Below are positions 24,688-33,008 of a stretch of 64,000 nucleotides of DNA, one piece after another. This DNA comes from Streptomyces sp. 150FB (GTDB lineage Bacteria; Actinomycetota; Actinomycetes; Streptomycetales; Streptomycetaceae): NCBI RefSeq assembly GCF_000818195.1, contig NZ_JTHL01000001.1, positions 8,352,063-8,416,062 on the forward strand, written 5' to 3'. Positions within the stretch are counted from its first letter, which is position 1. Every line of letters begins with the position of its first letter. Under the pieces are notes generated by a model that did no database searches, was not told where the DNA came from, and saw only the letters and a list, made by a program, of their open reading frames with translations. A program made the position numbers and the translations under genes.

Positions 24688-26904
24688 TTAAAGCTCCTTG
24701 ATGCGGACATCCCGGTACGAGACCAGGTCCGACGTGCTGTGGACCTGGAGCCCGACGTAGCCGGACGCCCACCTGCGGCCGTCCGTGCCCGGGTCACCGG
24801 CACGCGGGGGATCGAAGACCTGACCCCCGTTGTTGTCGAACTCGTTGATCAGGACACCGTTGCGCAGGATCTTGAAGTGCTGGTCGACCACGCGGATCTC
24901 GTAGTCGTTCCAGGTGCCCTTCGGTGTCACCTGCGCGCCGGCCAGACCCACACGGTCGAAGCCGTAGACCGAGCCGGTCTTGTACATGTCGCCGCTCGGG
25001 CTGTCGAAGATCTGGATCTCATGCCCGTAGTTGATGGCGACCCACTCGGGGCGGGACTCCTCCGGGTTGTTGTGCGGGTTGGGGAAGCGGACGAACACGC
25101 CGCCGTTGGAGTTGTACGTGCCCGCGCCGTCGTCCCGGAACTGGAGCTTCAGGGAGAAGTTCTCGTACGTGCGCTCCGGGTACCACTGCATGCCCAGGCC
25201 GTTGCCGACGGTGCTGCTGCTCTTCATCACACCGTCGTCGGTGAGATCGAACGCACCGCCGCCGACATGCTCCCACTTGTCGAAGGACGCCTGGGTGCCG
25301 TCGAAGATCGTCTTGTAGCCCTTGGTCTGGCCGGGAAGCCCGATCTTCGACTGCTTGGCAGCCTTGTTGATCTTCTTGAACTCGCGCTGGTCGATGACGT
25401 TGCCGGCGAGGAGCTTGTCGGTGACCCCGTCGACGTGCTTGAGGAAGAGGGCCTGTGAGGTCCACTCCTTCTCGTCCTCGATCAGCTCGTTGATGGTGCA
25501 GCGGTTGGGCGTGATCCGGTTCGGCACACCCGTGTCGACCGTACCGACGATGACCGTCAGCCGTTCGTCGAACTCCGCGCAGGGCGGCGGGGGAACACCG
25601 CCGCCCGAGGCGACGGAGAACGAGACCTCCTTGGCCTCCGAGGTGTTGCCGGCCTTGTCGGTCGCACGGTGGGCGAGCGTGTGCGCGCCGACCCGGTCGA
25701 CGATGACGGGCGTGGTGTACGCCAGGTAGGGACCGGCGTCGAGCGAGTACTCGACCTTGTCCACACCCGAGTCGTCATCGGTGGCCGCGAGCGTCACCTT
25801 GGCGCTGGTGATGTACGCGCCGTTGCTGTTCTTGTCGCCGGTCACGGCCGCCGTGCTGACGGGCGCGGTCGTGTCCTCGGCGGGCGCCTCGACGACGGTG
25901 AAGGCGACGGACTTCTCGGCCGCCGCGTTCCCCGCCTTGTCGGTGGCGCGGTAGCGGACGGTCTGCGCCCCGACGTCGTGGACCATCACCGGAGCGGTGT
26001 ACGGCTGCCACGCGCCGCCGGCGCCGATCGCGTACTCGATGGTGTTGACGCCCGAGCCGGTGTCGGAGGCGGTCACGGTGACCGTGGCCATCGTGAGGTA
26101 GTTGCCCGCCTCGTCCTTCTCACCACTGACGGTCGCCGAGGTCTCCGGCGCCGTCGTGTCGTCGGTCGGCGGCGCCACGACGGTGAAGTCGAGTGACTTC
26201 TCCGCCGCCACATTGCCGGCGGTGTCGGTGGCCCGGTAGCGGACCGTCTGATCGCCGACCTGGTCGACGACCACCCCGGTGGTGTACGGCTGCCAGGCGC
26301 CGTCCGCCCCGACGGCGTACTCGATGCTCTTCACACCGGAGCCGCCCTCTTCGTCGGTCGCCGTGACGGTGACCGTCGCGGCGCCCACGTACGCGCCGTC
26401 CGCGTTCTGCTGTCCCTCGGCCTTGGCCGAGGTGACGGGGGCTGTGGTGTCCGTACCGCCGTCACCGCCGTCGGTCACGGTCAGTACGCCGGTCATCATG
26501 ATGTGGCCCGGCATGGAGCAGAAGAAGCGGTACTTGCCCGGCGTCAGAGTGACCTCGGCGGTGTGCTTGCCGCCCGTGTCGTCACCCGGGTTGGCCAGGA
26601 TGTTCAGCGGTACGTCGTTGTTGTACTGGGGGTCCGACACGTCGAACGTCAACGTGTGCGGCATCCCCGTGGTGTTGCCGGTGGCCGCGCTGTTCTCGAA
26701 GACGATGGTCGTGGCACCGGCCACCGCCGTGGTGGGGAAGCTGAGGAAGTGGTCGGTGGGGTCGCCCGCCGTCCAGGTGAGTGTCTGGGCGGCAGCCGCC
26801 TTGCTGTCGTCGGTACGTCCGTAGGCGGCCGTCGAGGTCAGCCCCAGCACCAGCAGCAACGCGCCCACCAGGGACGCCCACAGGCGTAGAGGTCGCTGTC
26901 TCAC
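24688..26904 (-). CDS. secreted cupredoxin - Ig-like x3 - DUF1080 protein
   Basis: A 738-residue exported protein. A signal peptide covers about residues 1-29. A cupredoxin domain follows (40-144) with likely copper ligands H83 (GMPHTLTF), C129, H134 and M137 (FFCSMPGHIMM). Three Ig-like/OmpL47-type repeats of about 93 residues each (about 152-434) begin with DTTAPxTS and contain VRYRATDxAGN. The C-terminal domain (about 525-738) is DUF1080, the 3-keto-disaccharide hydrolase/concanavalin-like fold (IFDGTQASFDKWEH, GGVFVRFPNP, WNDYEIRVVDQHFKILRNG). The GTG overlaps the upstream ThuA-GSDH stop by four bases. It likely binds copper and acts on oxidised sugars outside the cell. Confidence 0.88.
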   Translation of the reverse strand: MRQRPLRLWASLVGALLLVLGLTSTAAYGRTDDSKAAAAQTLTWTAGDPTDHFLSFPTTAVAGATTIVFENSAATGNTTGMPHTLTFDVSDPQYNNDVPLNILANPGDDTGGKHTAEVTLTPGKYRFFCSMPGHIMMTGVLTVTDGGDGGTDTTAPVTSAKAEGQQNADGAYVGAATVTVTATDEEGGSGVKSIEYAVGADGAWQPYTTGVVVDQVGDQTVRYRATDTAGNVAAEKSLDFTVVAPPTDDTTAPETSATVSGEKDEAGNYLTMATVTVTASDTGSGVNTIEYAIGAGGAWQPYTAPVMVHDVGAQTVRYRATDKAGNAAAEKSVAFTVVEAPAEDTTAPVSTAAVTGDKNSNGAYITSAKVTLAATDDDSGVDKVEYSLDAGPYLAYTTPVIVDRVGAHTLAHRATDKAGNTSEAKEVSFSVASGGGVPPPPCAEFDERLTVIVGTVDTGVPNRITPNRCTINELIEDEKEWTSQALFLKHVDGVTDKLLAGNVIDQREFKKINKAAKQSKIGLPGQTKGYKTIFDGTQASFDKWEHVGGGAFDLTDDGVMKSSSTVGNGLGMQWYPERTYENFSLKLQFRDDGAGTYNSNGGVFVRFPNPHNNPEESRPEWVAINYGHEIQIFDSPSGDMYKTGSVYGFDRVGLAGAQVTPKGTWNDYEIRVVDQHFKILRNGVLINEFDNNGGQVFDPPRAGDPGTDGRRWASGYVGLQVHSTSDLVSYRDVRIKEL
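25603..26451 (-). repeat. three tandem Ig-like coding repeats
   Basis: Three units of about 280-290 bases encode the Ig-like modules of the protein above (roughly 26161-26451, 25880-26160 and 25603-25879). Each starts with DTTAP and ends with a FTVV- or FSV-type strand. They are clearly homologous at protein level and can misassemble or recombine. Confidence 0.75.
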
Positions 26905-29381
26905 TTCGCTGCCTTCCTGACCAGGTCCTTGGCGGCCGGGGTCGGCGCGCCACCCTTGTACGTCACGCGCCACAGCGCTGACTGGGCGTCGGAGGTGAAG
27001 AAGCCGCGCCCGTAGTCGAGGACGTAGAGCGAGCCGTCCGGGGCGAACTTCCAGTCCATCAGGTTGCGGATACCGCCGTCACCGATCGGAATGATCTTCC
27101 GCAGTGAGTCGGCGTGGATGGGCAGGCCGCCGGCGCCCGCGTTGGCGGGGTTCATCTGGACGGCGTGGCGCGGGTTGGACGCGTCGTAGAAGTCGGCGAC
27201 GAACCACTTGCCGTCCCAGTACTCGGGCCACTTGACGTCGCTCTTGACCGTCGGGTCGAACCGGTAGACCGGTCCGTCCATGGTCGCCTGGCCGCCACCC
27301 TTGAGCCACGGCAGCAGGTAGGTCGACTGCTTGACGTCGTAGCTCGGAACGCCGTCGGCGTTCCGCGGGTAGTCGGGGGCGCCGCCCTGCGGCGAGTACC
27401 AGATGTTGTTGGCCTCGGCCGGCGGGATGTTCACCAGGCCGTCGTTGTTGGGCGACTCGTTCTTCAGGTGGTCGCAGTCGTACCAGCCGAGCGGCTTCGT
27501 CGGGTCCGGCAGGTTGCGGTCACGGAAGGGCTGCTTGTTGCCCATGCAGTACGGCCAGCCGCGGTTGCTCGCGTGGTCGATGACCGCGAAGGTGTCGTAC
27601 TTCGCCGGACCCCACGTGGTGCTGGGGTCGTTGGCGTCCGGGCCGACCCAACCGGCGTACAGCACGTCGGTCTTGGGGTCGATGGAGATACGGGACGGGT
27701 TACGGACACCCATCGCGTAGATCTCGCCGCGGGTCTTGCCGCCGCCCTCGGCCGTCTCCTTGCCGGTGAAGAGGTTGCCCTCCGGCAGCGAGTACGTGCC
27801 GTCCTGCTCCGGGTGGATGCGCAGGATCTTGCCGTTGAGGTTGTTGGTGTTGCCTGCCGTGCGGCGCGCGTCGGCGAACGAGACACCCTTGTAGTTGGGC
27901 TGCGGGTTGTTGCCCGAGTAACCGTCGCTGAAGCCGGACGAGTTGTTGTCGCCGACCGCGACGTACAGGTTGCCCTTCGAGTCGAAGGCCATCCCGCCGC
28001 CCGCGTGGCAGCAACTGTGGATCTGCATCGGCCACTGGAGGAGGACCTTCTCGGAGGTCATCTCCACCTTGTTGGTGGTCGAGTTGAGGGTGAAGCGCGA
28101 GATGCGCCGCTTGCCCATCTGGGTGTCCCGGTTGATCTCCGAGTGCGGCGACCAGTAGACGTAGATCCAGCCGTTGGACTCGAAGTCGGGGTCGAGCGTG
28201 ATGCCGAGAAGACCTTCCTCGGTCTTGTTCAGCTCGTCACCGCCGCCCCTGTTGCCGAAGATGGTCAGGGACCCGGCGAGGGCCGTCTTCTTCGTCTTCG
28301 GGTCGTAGATGTAGATGGTGCCCTGGCCCTTGCCCACGTTCGGGTCGGCCCAGTCGGTCACCACGGGGTCGGTGTTCGTGCCGCCGCCGCGCCCGATGTA
28401 GAGGACACGTCCGTCGGGCGCGATCGTCAGGCCGTGCGGCTCGGCGATCTGGTCCTGCTTGCCCGGCTGGTTCGGCTGGGTGACGCGCTCCGCCGTGTAG
28501 TTGGCGTCGATCGTCGCCTTGCAGTCGGCACGCGAGATCCGGGTCGTCCATTCGAGGGCGCCGCGCAGGTGGTCGCGGAAGTCCGCTTCCCCGAACGAGT
28601 CGGCCGTACCGCCCATACCGGTGTAGAAGGACCGGCCGCCGTCGTAGTCACGGCACCAGGAGATCGGGTGGTCGGCGCCGTTGGCGCCGGCGCCCGGCTT
28701 GTAGGTGCTCTCCCGCACGCTGGCCACGGTGTGCACCGAGCCACTGGGGTTGGTGGCCCAGTTGAACCAGGTGTCGGGCCGCTTCCACTCCAGCGGGAGA
28801 TTCTTGGTGGCCGGGTTGATCCGGTCGGCGACCTCGACGGTCGCGCGCTGCACGTTCGTCGGACTCGTGTCGGCCGGGCGGGCCCCGATGAGGCCCGTGA
28901 ACCAGTCGGAGTACGGCTCGGTGCGGGCGGCGTCATGGATGCCGAGGAAGCCGCCGCCCGCCTTGACGTACGACTCCAGGCCGGCTTCCTGGTCGGGGTC
29001 GAGCACATCGCCGCCGCCGGTGAGGAAGACGACCGCGTTGTACTTGCCGAGCTTGGTGGCGTTGGTGAAGACCGAGCCGTCGGCCGTGGCCTCGGTCTTG
29101 AATCGTTTCGCGGCCGGACCCGACTGGCCGATGGCCTCGATCGCCTCGATGCCGGCGTTGACGGCCGGCGTCTCGTCGGTGTCCGAGGCCGTGAAGACGA
29201 GCACCTTGACGTTCTCGCCGCCGGGCGGCGACGGAAGAGCCAGTGCGGTCGCCGAAGGCTCCGGATACGGCTTGGCCACGGCGGCGGTCCCGCCCAGCAG
29301 TGACGCGGCCATGGCTCCCGTCACCAGGGCCACGGTCATCCCACGCCTGGATCTCGACCGGTGATGTGGTGCGCGCTGCAT
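26901..29381 (-). CDS. secreted ThuA - glucose/sorbosone dehydrogenase fusion
   Basis: An 826-residue exported protein. A signal peptide (Arg-rich, then VALVTGAMAASLLGGTAAVA) is followed by a ThuA-like trehalose-utilisation domain (about 55-275: VKVLVFTASDTDETP, GGGFLGIHDAARTEP, HPISWCRDYDGGRSFYTGMG). Then comes a GSDH-type six-bladed propeller (about 290-815: EPHGLTIAPDGRVLYIG, EEGLLGITLDPDFESNGWI, CCHAGGGMAFDSKGNLYVA, LNGKILRIHP). GSDH proteins oxidise sugars, often with PQQ. The ATG at 29381 has a GGGTGG-like site; a GTG at 29393 is too close to its AGAGG. It leads a two-gene operon with the cupredoxin/DUF1080 gene. Confidence 0.9.
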   Translation of the reverse strand: MQRAPHHRSRSRRGMTVALVTGAMAASLLGGTAAVAKPYPEPSATALALPSPPGGENVKVLVFTASDTDETPAVNAGIEAIEAIGQSGPAAKRFKTEATADGSVFTNATKLGKYNAVVFLTGGGDVLDPDQEAGLESYVKAGGGFLGIHDAARTEPYSDWFTGLIGARPADTSPTNVQRATVEVADRINPATKNLPLEWKRPDTWFNWATNPSGSVHTVASVRESTYKPGAGANGADHPISWCRDYDGGRSFYTGMGGTADSFGEADFRDHLRGALEWTTRISRADCKATIDANYTAERVTQPNQPGKQDQIAEPHGLTIAPDGRVLYIGRGGGTNTDPVVTDWADPNVGKGQGTIYIYDPKTKKTALAGSLTIFGNRGGGDELNKTEEGLLGITLDPDFESNGWIYVYWSPHSEINRDTQMGKRRISRFTLNSTTNKVEMTSEKVLLQWPMQIHSCCHAGGGMAFDSKGNLYVAVGDNNSSGFSDGYSGNNPQPNYKGVSFADARRTAGNTNNLNGKILRIHPEQDGTYSLPEGNLFTGKETAEGGGKTRGEIYAMGVRNPSRISIDPKTDVLYAGWVGPDANDPSTTWGPAKYDTFAVIDHASNRGWPYCMGNKQPFRDRNLPDPTKPLGWYDCDHLKNESPNNDGLVNIPPAEANNIWYSPQGGAPDYPRNADGVPSYDVKQSTYLLPWLKGGGQATMDGPVYRFDPTVKSDVKWPEYWDGKWFVADFYDASNPRHAVQMNPANAGAGGLPIHADSLRKIIPIGDGGIRNLMDWKFAPDGSLYVLDYGRGFFTSDAQSALWRVTYKGGAPTPAAKDLVRKAAK

Positions 29382-29536
29382 GTGTTCACCCACCCCTCTT
29401 TGGTCACAGCAACAGCCTGGAAGCTAGACCCCTTTCCGTGACTCGCCAATAGGTATGACTCGAATGGCGCCAACTTTGTCCTGAGTGTGGATAAACGAAG
29501 ATCTCTGGTCTACCGTGTGGCCGTCCGGGGTGTCAT

Positions 29537-29552
29537 GCACCTTGCAAGGTGC
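29537..29552. promoter_or_regulatory. perfect 16-base palindrome before laccase gene
   Basis: GCACCTTGCAAGGTGC is exactly self-complementary. It lies 35 bases before the laccase ATG, in the 205-base divergent region shared with the ThuA-GSDH operon. The ACCTT/AAGGT halves are reminiscent of metal-responsive MerR-type sites, but the spacing differs, so a copper link is only a guess. Confidence 0.55.
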
Positions 29553-29586
29553 CCCGTAATCTCCGCACGGGACTTGGGGAGTTGGT

Positions 29587-30678
29587 ATGGCCATGGACAG
29601 AAGGAGCTTCAACCGGCGCTTGCTGGCCGGTGGCGCCGTCGCGACCGGGGTCACCTCAATGGCGGTCGCCTCGGCCCCTGCGGCGACCTCGGCGGAGGCC
29701 CCGCCGAAGACCGCGCCGGCGGGCGGGCAGGTACGCCACATCACCCTGTTCGCCGAGACGCTCGCCGACGGCTCGATGGGCTACGGCCTGGAGAAGGGCA
29801 AGGCCAGCACCCCCGGGCCGCTGATCGAGCTGACCGAGGGCGACACCCTCCACATCGACTTCGAGAACACGACCGCCGGCGAGGTCAGCCTCCACGCGCA
29901 CGGCGTGGACTACGACGTCGCCAGCGACGGCACCAGGATGAACAAGAGCATCGTGGAGCCTGGCGGCAAGCGCACGTATACCTGGCGCACCCACCTCCCC
30001 GGCAAGCGGGCCGACGGCACCTGGCAGCCGGGCAGTGCGGGCTACTGGCACTACCACGACCATGTCGTCGGCACGGATCACGGCACCGGAGGCATCCGCA
30101 AGGGCCTCTACGGTCCCCTGGTGGTCCGCAGGAAGGGCGACATCCTGCCCGACAAGCAGTTCACCATCGTCTTCAACGATCTCCAGATCAACAACAAGCC
30201 GGCCGCCGAGACACCGAATTTCGAAGCCACGGTCGGCGACCGCGTCGAGATCATCATGATCACGCACGGTGAGTACTACCACACGTTCCATGTGCACGGT
30301 CACCGCTGGGCGGACAACAGGACGGGCCTGCTCACCGGCCCCGACGACCCCAGCAGGGTCATCGACACCAAGATCGTGGGGCCGGCGGACTCGTTCGGTT
30401 TCCAGGTCATCGCGGGCGAACATGTCGGCGCCGGTGCGTGGATGTACCACTGCCATGTGCAGAGCCACTCCGACATGGGCATGGCGGGGCTGCTGCTGGT
30501 GGCGAAGCCGGACGGCACCATCCCCGGGTACGAGCCGCATCACCCCGACCCGGCGGCGGCGAAGAAGGCGGAGAAGACGGCCAAGGAGACCGCCAAGCCC
30601 ATGGGCGCCATGGGCGCGACGGACGACGGCACGGCGGGAATGGACGGCATGGATGGCATGGCCGGCATGAAGCACTGA
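29587..30678 (+). CDS. two-domain small laccase (multicopper oxidase)
   Basis: A 363-residue Tat-exported oxidase of the SLAC type, which forms a trimer and oxidises phenols while reducing O2 to water. The Tat signal begins [14 protein letters not shown]. All copper motifs are present: [29 protein letters not shown] and [14 protein letters not shown] (type 1 Cys and flanking His). The C-terminus adds a Met/Asp/Gly-rich tail ([13 protein letters not shown]) that may bind copper. GGGGAG six bases upstream fixes the start. It is divergent from the cupredoxin-containing operon. Confidence 0.95.
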   Translation: MAMDRRSFNRRLLAGGAVATGVTSMAVASAPAATSAEAPPKTAPAGGQVRHITLFAETLADGSMGYGLEKGKASTPGPLIELTEGDTLHIDFENTTAGEVSLHAHGVDYDVASDGTRMNKSIVEPGGKRTYTWRTHLPGKRADGTWQPGSAGYWHYHDHVVGTDHGTGGIRKGLYGPLVVRRKGDILPDKQFTIVFNDLQINNKPAAETPNFEATVGDRVEIIMITHGEYYHTFHVHGHRWADNRTGLLTGPDDPSRVIDTKIVGPADSFGFQVIAGEHVGAGAWMYHCHVQSHSDMGMAGLLLVAKPDGTIPGYEPHHPDPAAAKKAEKTAKETAKPMGAMGATDDGTAGMDGMDGMAGMKH

Positions 30679-30809
30679 GGCCGCCCGGCCGAGGGGCATG
30701 GGCAGGGGAGCATGGGGGCGGGGCCCTGGCGGGTCTTCTGCGGCGACGCCCTATCCGGTGGAGACTGGTGAGGAGCAGGAGAAAACGGGCTTCCACGAAG
30801 GGGCACACC

Positions 30810-31604
30810 ATGCTCACCACCCGTTATGTCACCGGCTCCCCGAACTGGATCGACGTCGGCACACCCGACATGGAGGGGGCCACCGCCTTCTACCAAGGCC
30901 TCTTCGGCTGGCAGTTCCAGACAGCCGGGCCCGACGCCGGCGGCTACGGCATGATGCAGAAGGACGGCGGGACCGTCGCCGGCGCCATGACCGTACCGCC
31001 CGACCAGTCCTCGGCCGCCTGGTCGGTGTACTTCCAGACCGGGGACGCCGACGCCACCGCCAAGGTTGTCCAACTCGGCGGCGGAAAAGTTGAGTTGGCA
31101 CCGGTGGACGTCATGGACATGGGCCGGACGGCGGTCTTCGCCGATCCGGAGGGCGCCAGGTTCGCCGTCTGGCAGCCCGGCACCAACAAAGGCCTCGATG
31201 TCGTCGGCGACCCGGGCAGCCTCTGCTGGGCCGAGCTGTACACCCCGGACGAGGTCGCGGCGACCGGCTTCTACGGCTCCGTCTTCGGCTGGGAGACGAA
31301 CACCATGCCGATGCCGGACGGCGAGAGCACGTACCGCTTGGTCAACCCCACCGGACAGGGCCCGGACGGGATGTTCGCCGGGCTCGTACCGATCGGCTCC
31401 GATCCGACAGAAACCGGCAGCGCGCCGTACTGGCTCCTGTACTTCGCCGTCGAGGACTGCGACGCTGCTGTGGCAAGGGCGCGGAGTCTGGGCGGGAGCG
31501 TACGGGCGGAGCCGGTGCACGTCGAAGGTGTCGGCAGGTTCGCCAAGCTCGCCGATCCCTACGGGGCGCCGTTCGCGGTCATGCAGGGCGAGGATCTCGG
31601 CTGA
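30810..31604 (+). CDS. VOC family protein, two glyoxalase-like domains
   Basis: A 264-residue protein of two tandem vicinal-oxygen-chelate domains. Each begins with a W-x-D/E-x2-x-x-D segment (NWIDVGTPDMEGATAFYQGLFGW and CWAELYTPDEVAATGFYGSVFGW) and ends with an ADPEGARFAVWQ or ADPYGAPFAVMQ strand. Such proteins may be lyases, dioxygenases or antibiotic-binding proteins; the function is not known. AAGGGG before the ATG supports the start. It stands alone. Confidence 0.88.
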   Translation: MLTTRYVTGSPNWIDVGTPDMEGATAFYQGLFGWQFQTAGPDAGGYGMMQKDGGTVAGAMTVPPDQSSAAWSVYFQTGDADATAKVVQLGGGKVELAPVDVMDMGRTAVFADPEGARFAVWQPGTNKGLDVVGDPGSLCWAELYTPDEVAATGFYGSVFGWETNTMPMPDGESTYRLVNPTGQGPDGMFAGLVPIGSDPTETGSAPYWLLYFAVEDCDAAVARARSLGGSVRAEPVHVEGVGRFAKLADPYGAPFAVMQGEDLG

Positions 31605-31688
31605 GCGCAGGGGCGCGTGCCAAGCTGTGGCAAGGCCGTTGCAGTCTCATCAATCGAATGTTTATCGCGGCGGGGCACGCTGTCAGGC

Positions 31689-31961
31689 ATGCCGATCAAC
31701 ATCAGCACCCGCATCGCCGAGACGTCCCACCGCACCGAGGACGCGCTCTCCTGGCAGGAGAGCGCGCTGTGCGCCCAGACCGGGCCCGAGTTCTTCTTCC
31801 CGGCCCCCGGCTCCTCCACCCGCGAGGCCAAACGGCTGTGCGGCGCCTGCGAGGGGCGGGAGGCGTGCCTCGCCTACGCCCTTGAGCACGACGAGCGCTT
31901 CGGCGTGTGGGGCGGGCTTTCGGAGAAGGAGCGGCAGCGTCTGCGGCGCAACGGGAACTGA
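31689..31961 (+). CDS. WhiB-family iron-sulfur regulator
   Basis: A 90-residue Wbl protein, very close in pattern to WhiB itself. The [4Fe-4S] ligands are C28, C51, C54 and C60, followed by the GVWGG turn (72-76) and a short basic tail ERQRLRRNGN. The segment STREAKRLCGACEGREACLAYAL is typical. Wbl proteins bind the main sigma factor region 4 and control development, antibiotic resistance or redox response. The ATG at 31689 fits family length; an in-frame start at 31617 would add 24 atypical residues. Confidence 0.93.
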   Translation: MPINISTRIAETSHRTEDALSWQESALCAQTGPEFFFPAPGSSTREAKRLCGACEGREACLAYALEHDERFGVWGGLSEKERQRLRRNGN

Positions 31962-31983
31962 CGCCCGCGTACGCCCCGCGCGC

Positions 31984-32017
31984 ACCGACGTCTCGTGCGT
32001 ACCGACGTCTCGTGCGT
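31984..32017. repeat. 17-base tandem duplication
   Basis: ACCGACGTCTCGTGCGT occurs twice in direct succession (31984-32000, 32001-32017), between the WhiB-like gene and the convergent chitosanase gene. It looks like a recent slippage duplication with no evident function. Confidence 0.8.
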
Positions 32018-32031
32018 ACGTCCCGCGCCGC

Positions 32032-32952
32032 TCAGAGCGCGGTGATCCGGAAGGTCTCCCCGTACATCTGCCAGGTCAGCGGCAGATCGAGGGCCAGGTT
32101 GCCGTCCCGCAGGAAGACCCGCTGAGCGGTGTCGACGCGGGAGGAATCGCGCTGCGCGTTGTTGAGCTTCGTCTTCATCACGGCCCGGCCCGCGTCCAGG
32201 AACGCGTTCAGATACGCCTCCTCGTCACCGCCCTCCGCAGCCGTCCTCGCCTTCTTCGTAGCGGCGTCGCGGATGCCGTAGAAGCCGTCCGGGTCGAGCC
32301 CGGGGCCGTGCAGCACCATCGCGTCGTAGTAGACGAACTGTCCGAGTGTGCCCAGCCCGTCGGCCTTGGCCAGCTTCACGGCCGGATCGAAGTAGAGCCG
32401 GTCGCGGGTGCTGTCCTGCTCGGCGCGGAACGCGGGGTCCTCGGCCGCACGCGCCCAGGCGTCCCGGAACCCGGGGTCCAGCCCCTGGTGCGAATCGGTT
32501 CCGTTCACCTCACGCAGCGCGGGCAGATAGCCGGCGAGCGGATTGCCGGGGTGCTTGCCGGTGTACGACTCGACGAGCTGCAGCATGTCGTCGGTGCCGG
32601 AGCAGAAGCCGATGACACCGGCCGTGTAGCCGTTGCCGTCGCCGATGTCCTCGATCGCGCCGTACTGGCTCCGCCAGTCCAGAGTGGAACTCTCCGCGCT
32701 GGCCACGAGCCGCGCGGCGATCTCCTTCTTGCCCGGTGCGGCGAGCCCCGGCGGCATCTTCCTGACGCGCTGTTCCAGTTCCGCCCTGTCGTCCGCACCC
32801 CCGGAGGCGAGCGGGTCGCTCGCGCCGCCGTGCCCGGGATACGAGGGCGGGTGGTCGGCGAGAGCGCCGGAGTCGCCGCCGCCACCGAAGACCACGGCGG
32901 CGACGACGACCAGAGGCGCGCCGATGAGAAGGAGACGGGTGACGGGCTTCAC
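32032..32952 (-). CDS. GH46 chitosanase
   Basis: A 306-residue secreted or membrane-anchored chitosanase that cleaves chitosan endo-wise. An N-terminal hydrophobic segment (LLLIGAPLVVVAAVVF) is followed by a Gly/Pro-rich linker. The catalytic domain starts near residue 75. Catalytic E87 (SAESSTLDW) and D105 (EDIGDGNGYT) have the 18-residue spacing of the family. IGFCSGTDDMLQLVE is also typical. The GTG start is seven bases after a TACGCT box with no ribosome site. Confidence 0.92.
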   Translation of the reverse strand: MKPVTRLLLIGAPLVVVAAVVFGGGGDSGALADHPPSYPGHGGASDPLASGGADDRAELEQRVRKMPPGLAAPGKKEIAARLVASAESSTLDWRSQYGAIEDIGDGNGYTAGVIGFCSGTDDMLQLVESYTGKHPGNPLAGYLPALREVNGTDSHQGLDPGFRDAWARAAEDPAFRAEQDSTRDRLYFDPAVKLAKADGLGTLGQFVYYDAMVLHGPGLDPDGFYGIRDAATKKARTAAEGGDEEAYLNAFLDAGRAVMKTKLNNAQRDSSRVDTAQRVFLRDGNLALDLPLTWQMYGETFRITAL

Positions 32953-32959
32953 CCGGCAC

Positions 32960-32965
32960 AGCGTA
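32960..32965 (-). promoter_or_regulatory. -10 box for leaderless chitosanase mRNA
   Basis: TACGCT on the minus strand ends seven bases before GTG 32952. No Shine-Dalgarno sequence lies between. Confidence 0.5.
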
Positions 32966-33008
32966 CGGCGCACCGGCGCGCCCCGATGGTGACTGCTGAA
33001 AGACGGCG

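Noticed and set aside
27114..29303. A 729-residue plus-strand open frame
   Set aside because: It is fully antisense to the ThuA-GSDH gene and has low-complexity Val/Arg/Asp-rich sequence without motifs.
24688..30678. A natural-product biosynthetic cluster around the laccase
   Set aside because: No polyketide, peptide, terpene or RiPP core gene is present; the genes are oxidative and secreted.
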